Assembly (NCBI GenBank): GCA_900767195.1 | Contig: CAAFYG010000007.1 | Coordinates: 1-15,860 of the forward strand | DNA: 15,860 nucleotides | Direction of reading: 5' to 3' | Source: Clostridia bacterium | Lineage (GTDB): Bacteria; Bacillota; Clostridia; Christensenellales; Borkfalkiaceae | Shown: piece by piece, positions 7,760 to 15,065 of the stretch | How positions within the stretch are numbered: the first letter of the stretch is position 1 | How the letters are laid out: every line of letters begins with the position of its first letter | Translations under genes and position numbers: made by a program | The notes under the pieces: generated by a model | Databases searched by the model: none | The model's input: only the letters and a program-made list of their open reading frames with translations | What the model was told of the DNA's origin: nothing

Positions 7760-9934
7760 ATGAATTACGGTAAATTTATACAGCCTCGGGCGTTCGCAAA
7801 AGCGGGTACGTACGTACGCGATCCGAAGAACGCGGTGGAAGGCGGCAATATGAGCGGATACGGCGGCATGTATCAAACGCGCGGCGTCGATCTCGAATGC
7901 GTATGGCTTTCGGCGCGCGGCGTTACGAAAGACGTATACATAGCGTTCGATTTCGGCAGCGTGGTGCGTCTCGGATATATGTGCGTGTGGAATATGAATC
8001 AGACGGACGGATTCGGCGCGGGCGTGAAAAACGCGAAGATATATTACGGTTACGACGGCGAAGAGTATTTCGAGTTTAAGGGGAAGGGATATCCTTTCGT
8101 GTTCGCTCCCGCATTCGGAAAACCGGGACTGAAAGCCACGAATCTCAACGACGGGAAGCATTCCCCCGTAGATTTCGAAGGACTTTCCGCAAGGTATATC
8201 AAAATCGTACCCGATACGGAGAGCGGAGAAGGTTGTCACGGCAAATATATAGAAGGGCAAACAAGATACGGCCTTTCGCAGGTTCGTTTTTTTCAATATA
8301 TGAGCGAGCCGGAAAAAGGCGGCGAATTATACGCCCGCGCGAAAATTCCCGGGCAGGACGTACTCACGAGCCGATACGGGCAGGACGAGAACGGCAGACA
8401 GGGGATCGACGGATCTTCGATGTATATCACGAAAGCAAATCCCGATACGATGGATATGATTTTCGATCTGGATATGTGCGTTCACGTGCAGGGAATCGAT
8501 TTTATCAACTACAACGTTCCGTATTTTCTCAATGCGGGGTTGAAGAAATTTTATCTTTCGTATTCGCTGAACGGTTTCGATTGGAAACAAATCGGCAGCG
8601 AGCCGTTCGAACTTTCGAAAGGCACGGGAAAGCCGCTTGAAAATTCGCCGCTTTCCGACGGATCGCCGCTCCGTTTTCCCTCGGTGTACGCAAGATATTT
8701 CAAAATCACGGCGGCGGGCGGCGCGGGAATCGGTTCTTACGGTTGCGTAAACGGTTTTGAATTCCGTTACGGACTTTCCAAAGTAAAATTCATCGCCGCG
8801 GACGGCGGTTTTTACACCCGTCCCGCGCGCGACTGGACGGAACTGTTTTCTTCTTACGACGGCTGGACGGGATCGGACGGTATATATATCGTAGGTCTGG
8901 ACGGAAACGAATCGAAACGCGACGAAAAAGATCTCGATTCCGTAAAAAGCGTGGTAACGTTCGGCGATACTTTTATCGGAAGCGTGAATCCCGTTACCCG
9001 TTCGAGAAAACGCGCCGATTTCGTGAATAATTCAATGGCGTATCTCAACGGCGCTGATCCCGCGCGGCTTTCCGCAAAATTCGTATGGGGCGAAGGCGCG
9101 AATAAAGGCGAAGGAAATCTCGTGCGTTGCGACGCGAAAGATTATAGCTATTGGTTGCAGGATTGCATCGTTACGAACGGAAAATTCTATGCGTTTACCG
9201 ACAACGTGAAAAGCGACGCCGATAATCCCGATCTACCGGAAGGATTTCGGTTTCATCTCGTAGGCGTGGATATGGTGATTTTCGATATCGAAAAAGGCGA
9301 GTTGAATTACGCTTCGCAGCGCAACGTTTCCACTCCGTTATTCACGAAAGGCGCAAAAAACCTGTTGTACGGTTGTGCGATTTTCGCGAACACTCGGGAG
9401 GCGGGCGCAAAAAATCCCGACGGCTACGTATACGTATACGGCATCATGGACGTTGCGCCGGGCGTAAGGAATCTTGTGGTTTCCCGCACTCTTCCCGAAA
9501 ACATCGATAAATTCGATCGCTATACGTTTTACGACGGCGAAAAATGGAGCGAAAACATTTTTGACAGCGCGCCGATCGCCGACGATCTTTCTTCGGAAAT
9601 GAGCGTTATGCCCGTAGATTTCGGGAAAGACGAAGGAAAATATGCGTTTATTTATTCGGCTTCGGGCGTATCCGATTACGTAATGAAACGCGTCGCCGAT
9701 CACCCTTGGGGTCCGTTCGTCGAAAAGCAGACGATTTACAGCATGCATTCTATCGACGATCTCGAACCGGAAGGATTGAAAAAGGTTTATCAATACAACG
9801 CGAAAGCGCATTTCAACGTGGCGAAGAAAGACGAAATGCTGATTTCATACAACGTGAATTGCATGGATTACGAAAGTCATCTGAAAAACGGTAACGTATA
9901 TCGTCCGAGGTTTTTACAGTACAAAGAATTTTAA
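7760..9934 (+). CDS. Cytoplasmic F5/8C-like plus DUF4185/DUF5005-type propeller protein (A)
   Basis: This 724-residue protein has two discoidin/F5-8C-like modules (about 1-180, ending RYGLSQVRFF, and 185-345, ending RYGLSKVKF) and a C-terminal domain (about 360-724) resembling the DUF4185/DUF5005 group of five-bladed propellers. From memory, DUF4185 became family GH183 (endo-D-arabinanases), so a hydrolase is plausible. Residues shared with paralogue B are D373 in GWTGSDGIY, D403 in FGDT, D504, D554 in PDGY, D608/D609/E613 in ADDLSSEMS, the YNAKAH block (679-684) and YRPRF (714-718). The ATG at 7760 is chosen because GGGAG lies just upstream; a longer frame back to 7640 would overlap the permease gene. 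Neither start gives a signal peptide, so the protein should stay in the cytoplasm, which is odd for domains normally seen outside. It starts 38 bp after the permease. Substrate unknown. Confidence 0.85.
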   Translation: MNYGKFIQPRAFAKAGTYVRDPKNAVEGGNMSGYGGMYQTRGVDLECVWLSARGVTKDVYIAFDFGSVVRLGYMCVWNMNQTDGFGAGVKNAKIYYGYDGEEYFEFKGKGYPFVFAPAFGKPGLKATNLNDGKHSPVDFEGLSARYIKIVPDTESGEGCHGKYIEGQTRYGLSQVRFFQYMSEPEKGGELYARAKIPGQDVLTSRYGQDENGRQGIDGSSMYITKANPDTMDMIFDLDMCVHVQGIDFINYNVPYFLNAGLKKFYLSYSLNGFDWKQIGSEPFELSKGTGKPLENSPLSDGSPLRFPSVYARYFKITAAGGAGIGSYGCVNGFEFRYGLSKVKFIAADGGFYTRPARDWTELFSSYDGWTGSDGIYIVGLDGNESKRDEKDLDSVKSVVTFGDTFIGSVNPVTRSRKRADFVNNSMAYLNGADPARLSAKFVWGEGANKGEGNLVRCDAKDYSYWLQDCIVTNGKFYAFTDNVKSDADNPDLPEGFRFHLVGVDMVIFDIEKGELNYASQRNVSTPLFTKGAKNLLYGCAIFANTREAGAKNPDGYVYVYGIMDVAPGVRNLVVSRTLPENIDKFDRYTFYDGEKWSENIFDSAPIADDLSSEMSVMPVDFGKDEGKYAFIYSASGVSDYVMKRVADHPWGPFVEKQTIYSMHSIDDLEPEGLKKVYQYNAKAHFNVAKKDEMLISYNVNCMDYESHLKNGNVYRPRFLQYKEF

Positions 9935-9937
9935 ACG

Positions 9938-9970
9938 GATTTTACGGCGCGAAGAGCGCGCGTTAAAATC
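9938..9970 (+). other. Intercistronic hairpin after propeller gene A
   Basis: GATTTTA (9938-9944) pairs with TAAAATC (9964-9970), and an inner GCGC stem (9948-9951 with 9957-9960) closes a 5-nt loop, with small bulges between. No U-tract follows, so it is more likely an mRNA-stabilising or processing hairpin than a terminator. Confidence 0.5.
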
Positions 9971-9997
9971 AAAGCGTTATTAAACGTTACGGCACTA

Positions 9998-10013
9998 ACC
10001 GCCGGCAGGCGGT
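9998..10013 (+). other. Second intercistronic hairpin, upstream of the LamG gene
   Basis: ACCGCC (9998-10003), loop GGCA, GGCGGT (10008-10013) is a perfect 6-bp GC-rich stem. A short U-rich stretch (10021-10027) begins 8 bases after it, too far for a standard intrinsic terminator. It lies 18 bases upstream of the LamG ribosome site. Confidence 0.5.
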
Positions 10014-10044
10014 GAAAAATATTTTTATTCCGGGAGGAAATATC

Positions 10045-11712
10045 ATGAAAGGTTGGAAAAAAGCAACGGCAACGGCAGCTTTGGCTTGCATCATCGGCGG
10101 AACGGCGTTTTTTGCGTCGTGTACCGCAATTGCGGTAAAGGGCGATCTCGTTCTGAATCAGAACGGCTCCGGTTCGCGTAAAGTTACGGGAGTCATCGAA
10201 AAGGGCGACGATAAAGGCGACGGGTACGGACAGTCCTATTATTATCTGAAAATCCACGGCAGCGCGTTGGAAACGTATATCGAGAACGTATACGCGGAAA
10301 AAGTAACGGGCAGCGGCGAATGGCTCGACGTTACGGTGAACGATGCGCAGGCGCAGGAAACGATCGAACTTTCTTTCGGATTTACATCGTTTGCGGATTA
10401 CACCGATAAACTCGGAAAGCTTGCGAGATTCGGCGTGGCGGAGGCGGAATATACCGCGCCTACGCTCACCGAAAATTCCAACGGATCGGTAACGTACACG
10501 GAATCGGCTTCCGTGCAGACGTCCGTTTACAAAGCCTTGCAAACATATATCATGAATGATGAAACCGTATTCGATCTCGATTGCACGATCAACGGCGAAA
10601 AGCAGAACACGGCGGCGTCGAAAGACGATTTGAAGTCCGGCGTGGAACTCGATAAAACTGCGCCGATGAGCATCAAAATCGGTGCGGGCGCGGCGCAGAA
10701 CGTAACGGCGGACGGCAATCAGAACTTTACGCTGACGGCGAACTGGGACGGCTCGAAAGTACCCGAAAAGGCAACGGAATGCGTATTCAACTACACGTTC
10801 GACGAAAATCTTACGAATACGGGTACGGCGGGTGCAGACGGCAATCTCGTACTCGGGAAAGGCACTTCCGCGGCGAATTACGTAGACGGCGTAGACGGAA
10901 AAGCCTTCAGTTTCGACGGCGCAACGTATCTCGCGTCTCCGAATAAAACGTATTCGTACAACGAAATGACGGTGAGCTTCTATTATATGATGAAAGAATA
11001 TAACGCTACGGATACGGGCGCAAACATGGTGGTCGTTCCGGCGGGACTCGGCGCGTTGAACGGCGGCGTTATCGATTTTGAATTTATCAAAGAAGACGAC
11101 AGCGACGAAGTGAAGTTCCTCGTGAAAATGAACAGCAGCAACTGGCAGGTGCAGGACAAGCTTTACACCGAGGCGGGAATCAAACTGAACGAGTGGCATT
11201 GCTACACCGTAGTATTCCAGAACAGTTACGACGGCGACGGCGCGATCGACGCGGCATACGTTTCCGTATATGTGGACGGCGTACGCACCGACAGAATGGA
11301 ACTCAGCGTGGCGGCGGGCTTGAAATACAGTCTCGGCACTTTCGACGACGGCTCTCTCGGCGAGGCGAACGGCGGTTTCAACGTGGGCGGTTATTATGAA
11401 AACGAAACGGTGAAGCGCGGCTGCAAAGGCGTGCTCGACAATTTAAAGATTTTCGACGGCGCGCTTTCCGCCGAAGAAGTAAAAACGTTGTGCTACACCA
11501 CTCCCGTAAATAACGGCGGCAACGGCGGCAACACCGGTGACAACAACGGCGGAAATGCGGGCGACAACAACGGCGGCTCTACCACGGAAGACCCCGGGAA
11601 AACGGAAAAAAAGAAAGGCTGCAAAGGCTCGGTTGCCGGTGCGGGCGCGGCGTGCGTAATGTTTGCGATCGGCGCGGGCTATGCGATTCTTCGTAAAAAA
11701 GAACGCGATTGA
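10045..11712 (+). CDS. LamG-domain surface lipoprotein with C-terminal membrane tail
   Basis: This 555-residue protein has a lipoprotein signal peptide (MKGWKK, hydrophobic core, FFASC with C26), then an N-terminal region (about 27-235) that I do not recognise with confidence; its NQNGSGSRKVTG start is faintly like LppM-type domains. A LamG/concanavalin-like jelly-roll follows (about 246-484: FNYTFDENLTN, KAFSFDGATYL, WHCYTVVF, VSVYVDGV, GVLDNLKIFDGALSAEEV). Next come an Asn-Gly-rich linker (488-521), KKKGCKGS (522-529), a hydrophobic helix (530-549) and the basic tail RKKERD. The N-terminus predicts lipid anchoring and the C-terminus predicts a membrane anchor or sorting signal. A likely role is glycan binding at the surface. 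The ATG at 10045 is fixed by GGGAGG at 10032-10037; an upstream in-frame GTG at 10012 falls in the hairpin and lacks a ribosome site. Confidence 0.88.
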   Translation: MKGWKKATATAALACIIGGTAFFASCTAIAVKGDLVLNQNGSGSRKVTGVIEKGDDKGDGYGQSYYYLKIHGSALETYIENVYAEKVTGSGEWLDVTVNDAQAQETIELSFGFTSFADYTDKLGKLARFGVAEAEYTAPTLTENSNGSVTYTESASVQTSVYKALQTYIMNDETVFDLDCTINGEKQNTAASKDDLKSGVELDKTAPMSIKIGAGAAQNVTADGNQNFTLTANWDGSKVPEKATECVFNYTFDENLTNTGTAGADGNLVLGKGTSAANYVDGVDGKAFSFDGATYLASPNKTYSYNEMTVSFYYMMKEYNATDTGANMVVVPAGLGALNGGVIDFEFIKEDDSDEVKFLVKMNSSNWQVQDKLYTEAGIKLNEWHCYTVVFQNSYDGDGAIDAAYVSVYVDGVRTDRMELSVAAGLKYSLGTFDDGSLGEANGGFNVGGYYENETVKRGCKGVLDNLKIFDGALSAEEVKTLCYTTPVNNGGNGGNTGDNNGGNAGDNNGGSTTEDPGKTEKKKGCKGSVAGAGAACVMFAIGAGYAILRKKERD

Positions 11713-11749
11713 TCGTCAGAAAAACGAACGGTGAAAACGCGGTGCGGAA

Positions 11750-11779
11750 AGAGCGGAAAGCAGTGTGATTTTTCGCTCT
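11750..11779 (+). other. Intercistronic hairpin 1 upstream of propeller gene B
   Basis: An 11-bp imperfect stem (11750-11760 with 11769-11779, two G-U pairs) with an 8-nt loop begins 37 bases after the LamG stop codon. No U-tract follows, so it does not look like a normal terminator. Confidence 0.45.
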
Positions 11780-11801
11780 CCGACGCGCCGCAAAAGCAAA
11801 C

Positions 11802-11833
11802 GCAACGGGGAAAGCCGAAGTTTTCCCCGTTGC
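11802..11833 (+). other. Strong intercistronic hairpin 2 upstream of propeller gene B
   Basis: GCAACGGGGAAA (11802-11813) is perfectly complementary to TTTCCCCGTTGC (11822-11833), a 12-bp stem with an 8-nt loop. No U-tract follows on the rightward strand. It sits in the longest gap of the operon (11713-11880, 168 bp) and may stabilise one half of a processed transcript or modulate read-through. Confidence 0.65.
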
Positions 11834-11852
11834 TGCCGAATCGGCGAACGAA

Positions 11853-11864
11853 TACAAATTTGTA
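11853..11864. promoter_or_regulatory. Perfect palindrome TACAAATTTGTA before gene B
   Basis: TACAAATTTGTA is a perfect 12-bp palindrome 16 bases before the start codon of propeller gene B. It contains the same TTGTA/TACAA half-sites as the control region at 4021-4070, but in the outward order. It may be a secondary operator or chance in AT-rich DNA. Confidence 0.25.
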
Positions 11865-11880
11865 CCACAAGAGGAAAATC

Positions 11881-14109
11881 ATGAAATTGAAAAAATTATC
11901 CGCATGTTTGTTGTCCGTCGCGCTGATTATGTGCGGCGCGGGAATTTTACCCTCATGCGCAAAACAAAACGAAGAAAACAACGGAGAGGAAGCGACCGTG
12001 GCAGTAAGAGAAACGGGCAATTTTATTACTCTTTCCGCCGTGGATTCCTACCATAAAAAAGCGGTGAACGATTCCGGAATGAGCGGAACGGGCGGCAGAA
12101 TCCACCTTCATTCCGCTTCGGCTGCCGATATGGTGAAAGACGACGGGAACGAATTTACTTTTGACGCGGGACATTCCGAAAAACTCGGCGAATTGCATAT
12201 CTGGAATTATAATGCCGCAGGCGATACGGCGGCGGGATTGAAAGAAGTAACCGTATATCTTTCGGAAGACGACGAAGTTTATAAAAAATTCGGCGAATAC
12301 GAGCTTGCGCGCGCGTCGGGAGAAGACGGAATCGCCGCCACCGATCTTGCGGACGGAACTTGCGTGAATTTCGGCGGAAAAACCGCAAGATATATCCGGA
12401 TCGAAGCAAAGAATAATTACGGCGGAAAAGGATACGGACTTTCGGAAGTCAGGTTGTTCCGCTACAAACAGGAAATCCGCGAAGGAGAAAACGTTTCCGC
12501 GTCGCCGATAGAGCGGTACATCAACGGAAAATGGTCGGCGAAAGCGGAAGACTATAATCTCACCAACGGAGCCGGGCTTTCGTATCCCGTTACGGAAAAT
12601 TCGTTACACGATAACGATCCCGCTCACATGCTTACGAAAGACGCGGCGGCAATAGGCTTTACGCTTGATTTAAAAGGCGAATATCCCTTAAAAAAAGTTG
12701 CGATCTGGAATTACAACGATCCTTTGCATCTCGATTACGGCTTGAATCAGATACGTATCCGCGTTTCCGACGATTCGAATTCCTGGAAAGTTACCGGCAC
12801 GTACACGCTTGAAAAAGCAGAGGGGAAAGAAGATATGGCCCCGTCGCTTATCGCCGATCTCGGGAACGTGCGCGCACATTATTTGCAAATCGAAATTTTA
12901 TCCAATTACGGGGGCAGCCTTGCGGGGCTTTCCGCCGTGGAAACGTTTCTCGGAGAAGGTTGGTATTGCGATGCGGCTCCGGATTATACGGCGATGCTTT
13001 CCTCGTATTCCGGCTGGGCGGGCGCAGACGGAATTTACACCGTGAATCTGGACGGCAAAGACTACGATTTCTCGCGCAAAGACGAAGATAAAAAAACGTT
13101 TTTCGTATTCAGCGACACGTTGGTTTCGGAAGTCGATCCGATCACAAAACTGCGTAAAACGGTGTATATGCCGAACAACACTTCCGCACTTCTTACGGGC
13201 GGCAAGCCGAACGTAAAAAATCTTTCGTTTGTGTATCCTTCGAACACCAACGAATGCGCGAATATCCGTCCGAATCCTTTGGAAAGCTCTACGGCGAACG
13301 CGAAAAAGCATAAATATTACTGGCTGGGCGATACGTTCGTCGTCGGCAATAAATTATACGTATACGCATTGAAAATCGATACCGTAGATCCTTCGGAAAC
13401 GGGTTATGCGTTTGCGCAGACGGGCGTGGATCTTGCCTGTTACGATATCGTGAACGGCGAGCCGGATTATTCTTCGTTGCGCCTTATCAACGATACACAG
13501 GGCAGACTTTGCCGCGTATCCGATAAATCGAATCGGTTTTATTTCGGCGGCGCGGTATTTCAGAGCACGCAAACGGCGGGCGCGATTTCGCCCGACGGCT
13601 ACACTTACGTTTACGGCTACAACGATGTGCATAATAAAGGCAGAAAGCTCGTGGCGGCAAGAGTTAAAGACAGCGTGGAAGATTTCTCTTCTTACGAATA
13701 TCTTGCGGCGGACGGTACGTGGACGAAAACCGTGCCTGCCGAGTTTATGTACCTTGCCGACGACGTCTCTCCCGAATGCAGCGTATCGCAGATTCAAACG
13801 GGAGAAAACAGAGGAAAATTTATTTTCGTTAATTCGCATATCACGAATTCTCCTACGATAAAAGCTTCGATTTCCGATGCGCCGTATCTTCGGTTTACCG
13901 AAAAAACTACGATTTTCTCTTACGACGATTGCACGGCGTTGCCTGGCGTCGGGAACAACACGTATAACGCGAAGGCGCATCCCGCGCTTTCCGCCGCGAA
14001 CGAACTGATCGTTTCGTATAACATCAACGGAAACGATGCGTTTACGTATGCGGATATATATCGTCCGCGCTTTTTAAGGCTTGCCGTAGTGGCAAAAGGA
14101 AAGAAATAA
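11881..14109 (+). CDS. Secreted lipoprotein propeller paralogue (B), F5/8C-like plus DUF4185/DUF5005-type
   Basis: This 742-residue protein carries a lipoprotein signal peptide (MKLKKLSACL..., lipobox ILPSC, C26). Two F5/8C-like modules follow (about 45-196, ending YGLSEVRLFRY, and 205-358, ending AGLSAVETFL), then the propeller-type domain (about 368-735). It is a clear paralogue of protein A: shared blocks are GWAGADGIY (D383), FSDT (D412), NNTSALL, GVDL (D517), SPDGYTYVYGY (D572), ADDVSPECS (D627, D628, E632), YNAKAH (695-700), VSYNIN and YRPRF. Conserved acidic residues fit a glycoside hydrolase of the clan that includes DUF4185, but no activity can be assigned. The ATG at 11881 is chosen because it starts the signal peptide and has GAGG six bases upstream; a longer frame from 11731 has neither. 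It would work on the cell surface. Its stop overlaps the next start. Confidence 0.88.
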   Translation: MKLKKLSACLLSVALIMCGAGILPSCAKQNEENNGEEATVAVRETGNFITLSAVDSYHKKAVNDSGMSGTGGRIHLHSASAADMVKDDGNEFTFDAGHSEKLGELHIWNYNAAGDTAAGLKEVTVYLSEDDEVYKKFGEYELARASGEDGIAATDLADGTCVNFGGKTARYIRIEAKNNYGGKGYGLSEVRLFRYKQEIREGENVSASPIERYINGKWSAKAEDYNLTNGAGLSYPVTENSLHDNDPAHMLTKDAAAIGFTLDLKGEYPLKKVAIWNYNDPLHLDYGLNQIRIRVSDDSNSWKVTGTYTLEKAEGKEDMAPSLIADLGNVRAHYLQIEILSNYGGSLAGLSAVETFLGEGWYCDAAPDYTAMLSSYSGWAGADGIYTVNLDGKDYDFSRKDEDKKTFFVFSDTLVSEVDPITKLRKTVYMPNNTSALLTGGKPNVKNLSFVYPSNTNECANIRPNPLESSTANAKKHKYYWLGDTFVVGNKLYVYALKIDTVDPSETGYAFAQTGVDLACYDIVNGEPDYSSLRLINDTQGRLCRVSDKSNRFYFGGAVFQSTQTAGAISPDGYTYVYGYNDVHNKGRKLVAARVKDSVEDFSSYEYLAADGTWTKTVPAEFMYLADDVSPECSVSQIQTGENRGKFIFVNSHITNSPTIKASISDAPYLRFTEKTTIFSYDDCTALPGVGNNTYNAKAHPALSAANELIVSYNINGNDAFTYADIYRPRFLRLAVVAKGKK

Positions 14110-15023
14110 TGGAAGGGTACGATACCGCGTCGATAGACGTGTGGGTAGAAAAGATTCTGAAAAAAGGCAGAGAAAAAGCCGTAGCTACGGAGGAATACGT
14201 AGATCCGTTTCAGCCGGATATGTACGTGTTTCAATCGGTGTGCGCAAACAGATTCGTAAAATTCGAAAGCGAAGGTCGGGCAACGTTTTACGCATATTTT
14301 CAGCCGTGTTACGATAAGCGCGCTCCGCTTGCGGTACACACGCCCGGATACGGCGGCGAAATCAGCTTTCATCCCGAAATGGCAACGCGTTGGAACGTAT
14401 TGCACGTCAGCCCTCTCGGCTACAACACGCCGTCGGGAAAAGATCGTACGAAAATGACGATGAACGGCTGCGGCGCGGTATATCCCGAAACGTTGTCGTC
14501 GGGCGGAGAACGCGGCTATGCGGAGTGGCTTGCCGATTGCGTTACGGCAATCGAGTGGGCGAGAAAACTAAGTTGCGTAGATTCTTCGGCAATCGGCTTT
14601 TTCGGCACGAGTCAGGGCGGCGGCGCGGCGATGTTGCTTTCTTCGATTTACGCAAACGAGCGGGAAAACGGCGAGCGCGTGGTGCGCGCGGCTGCGGCAG
14701 AAGAACCGTTTCTCACCGATTTTAAAACGGCGGCAGGACGGGGCGCATACGGCATGGGCGCGGATATGGTCGCGGGGGTAAGCGAAGAAATCAAGCAAAA
14801 AGCGGAATTTTACACGGATACGCTGCATCATACACATCGGATTTTTTGTCCCGTATTGCTCACCGCCGGCGGAAAAGACGATACGTGTCCGAAAGAAACC
14901 GTGGAAAATCTTTATCGCGCGTTGCACGGAACGAAGTCGTATACCTTTTTTAAAAACGCGCCGCACGGATACAGCCGGGAGTTTCTGGCGATGGCGTCGG
15001 CATGGTTTTCCATTTATTTATAA
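14109..15023 (+). CDS. Acetyl esterase, CE7/AXE1-like alpha/beta hydrolase
   Basis: This 304-residue alpha/beta hydrolase resembles the acetyl xylan esterase/cephalosporin deacetylase group (CE7). The triad can be read: S168 in GFFGTSQGGG, D257 in GGKDDTCP, H286 in NAPHGYS. An HTPGYGG segment near residue 77 is the probable oxyanion region. It would remove acetyl groups from sugars. There is no signal peptide, as is usual for CE7, so it acts on imported oligosaccharides. Its ATG overlaps the TAA of the propeller gene by one base (TAATG, 14107-14111), indicating translational coupling, with AAAGGA eight bases upstream. The length is slightly below the usual 315-330 residues of CE7. The true substrate might be another small ester. 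Confidence 0.88.
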   Translation: MEGYDTASIDVWVEKILKKGREKAVATEEYVDPFQPDMYVFQSVCANRFVKFESEGRATFYAYFQPCYDKRAPLAVHTPGYGGEISFHPEMATRWNVLHVSPLGYNTPSGKDRTKMTMNGCGAVYPETLSSGGERGYAEWLADCVTAIEWARKLSCVDSSAIGFFGTSQGGGAAMLLSSIYANERENGERVVRAAAAEEPFLTDFKTAAGRGAYGMGADMVAGVSEEIKQKAEFYTDTLHHTHRIFCPVLLTAGGKDDTCPKETVENLYRALHGTKSYTFFKNAPHGYSREFLAMASAWFSIYL

Positions 15024-15042
15024 GCAACTCGTAAGCAACTCG
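15021..15042 (+). repeat. 11-bp perfect tandem repeat containing the esterase stop codon
   Basis: TAAGCAACTCG occurs twice head to tail (15021-15031, 15032-15042). The first TAA is the esterase stop codon. The repeat fills half of the 42-bp gap before the ROK gene and is probably a replication-slippage duplication. Confidence 0.8.
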
Positions 15043-15065
15043 GAAGAATTTTTCGGAGAGAAAAA

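Noticed and set aside
10012..10044. GTG start for the LamG protein
   Set aside because: The GTG lies in the arm of a hairpin without a ribosome site; GGGAGG directly precedes the ATG at 10045, which begins the signal peptide.
9931..11199. Long open frame on the minus strand (422 codons) opposite the LamG gene
   Set aside because: Rich in Arg, Phe and Val as expected for the antisense of this codon usage, no ribosome site, no recognisable motif, and it overlaps a well-supported gene.
11731..11880. N-terminal extension of propeller protein B
   Set aside because: It runs through two hairpins and would bury the lipoprotein signal peptide that begins at 11881.
13354..13980. Minus-strand open frame (208 codons) opposite propeller gene B
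   Set aside because: Arg/Val/Ile-rich antisense shadow without start signals or motifs.
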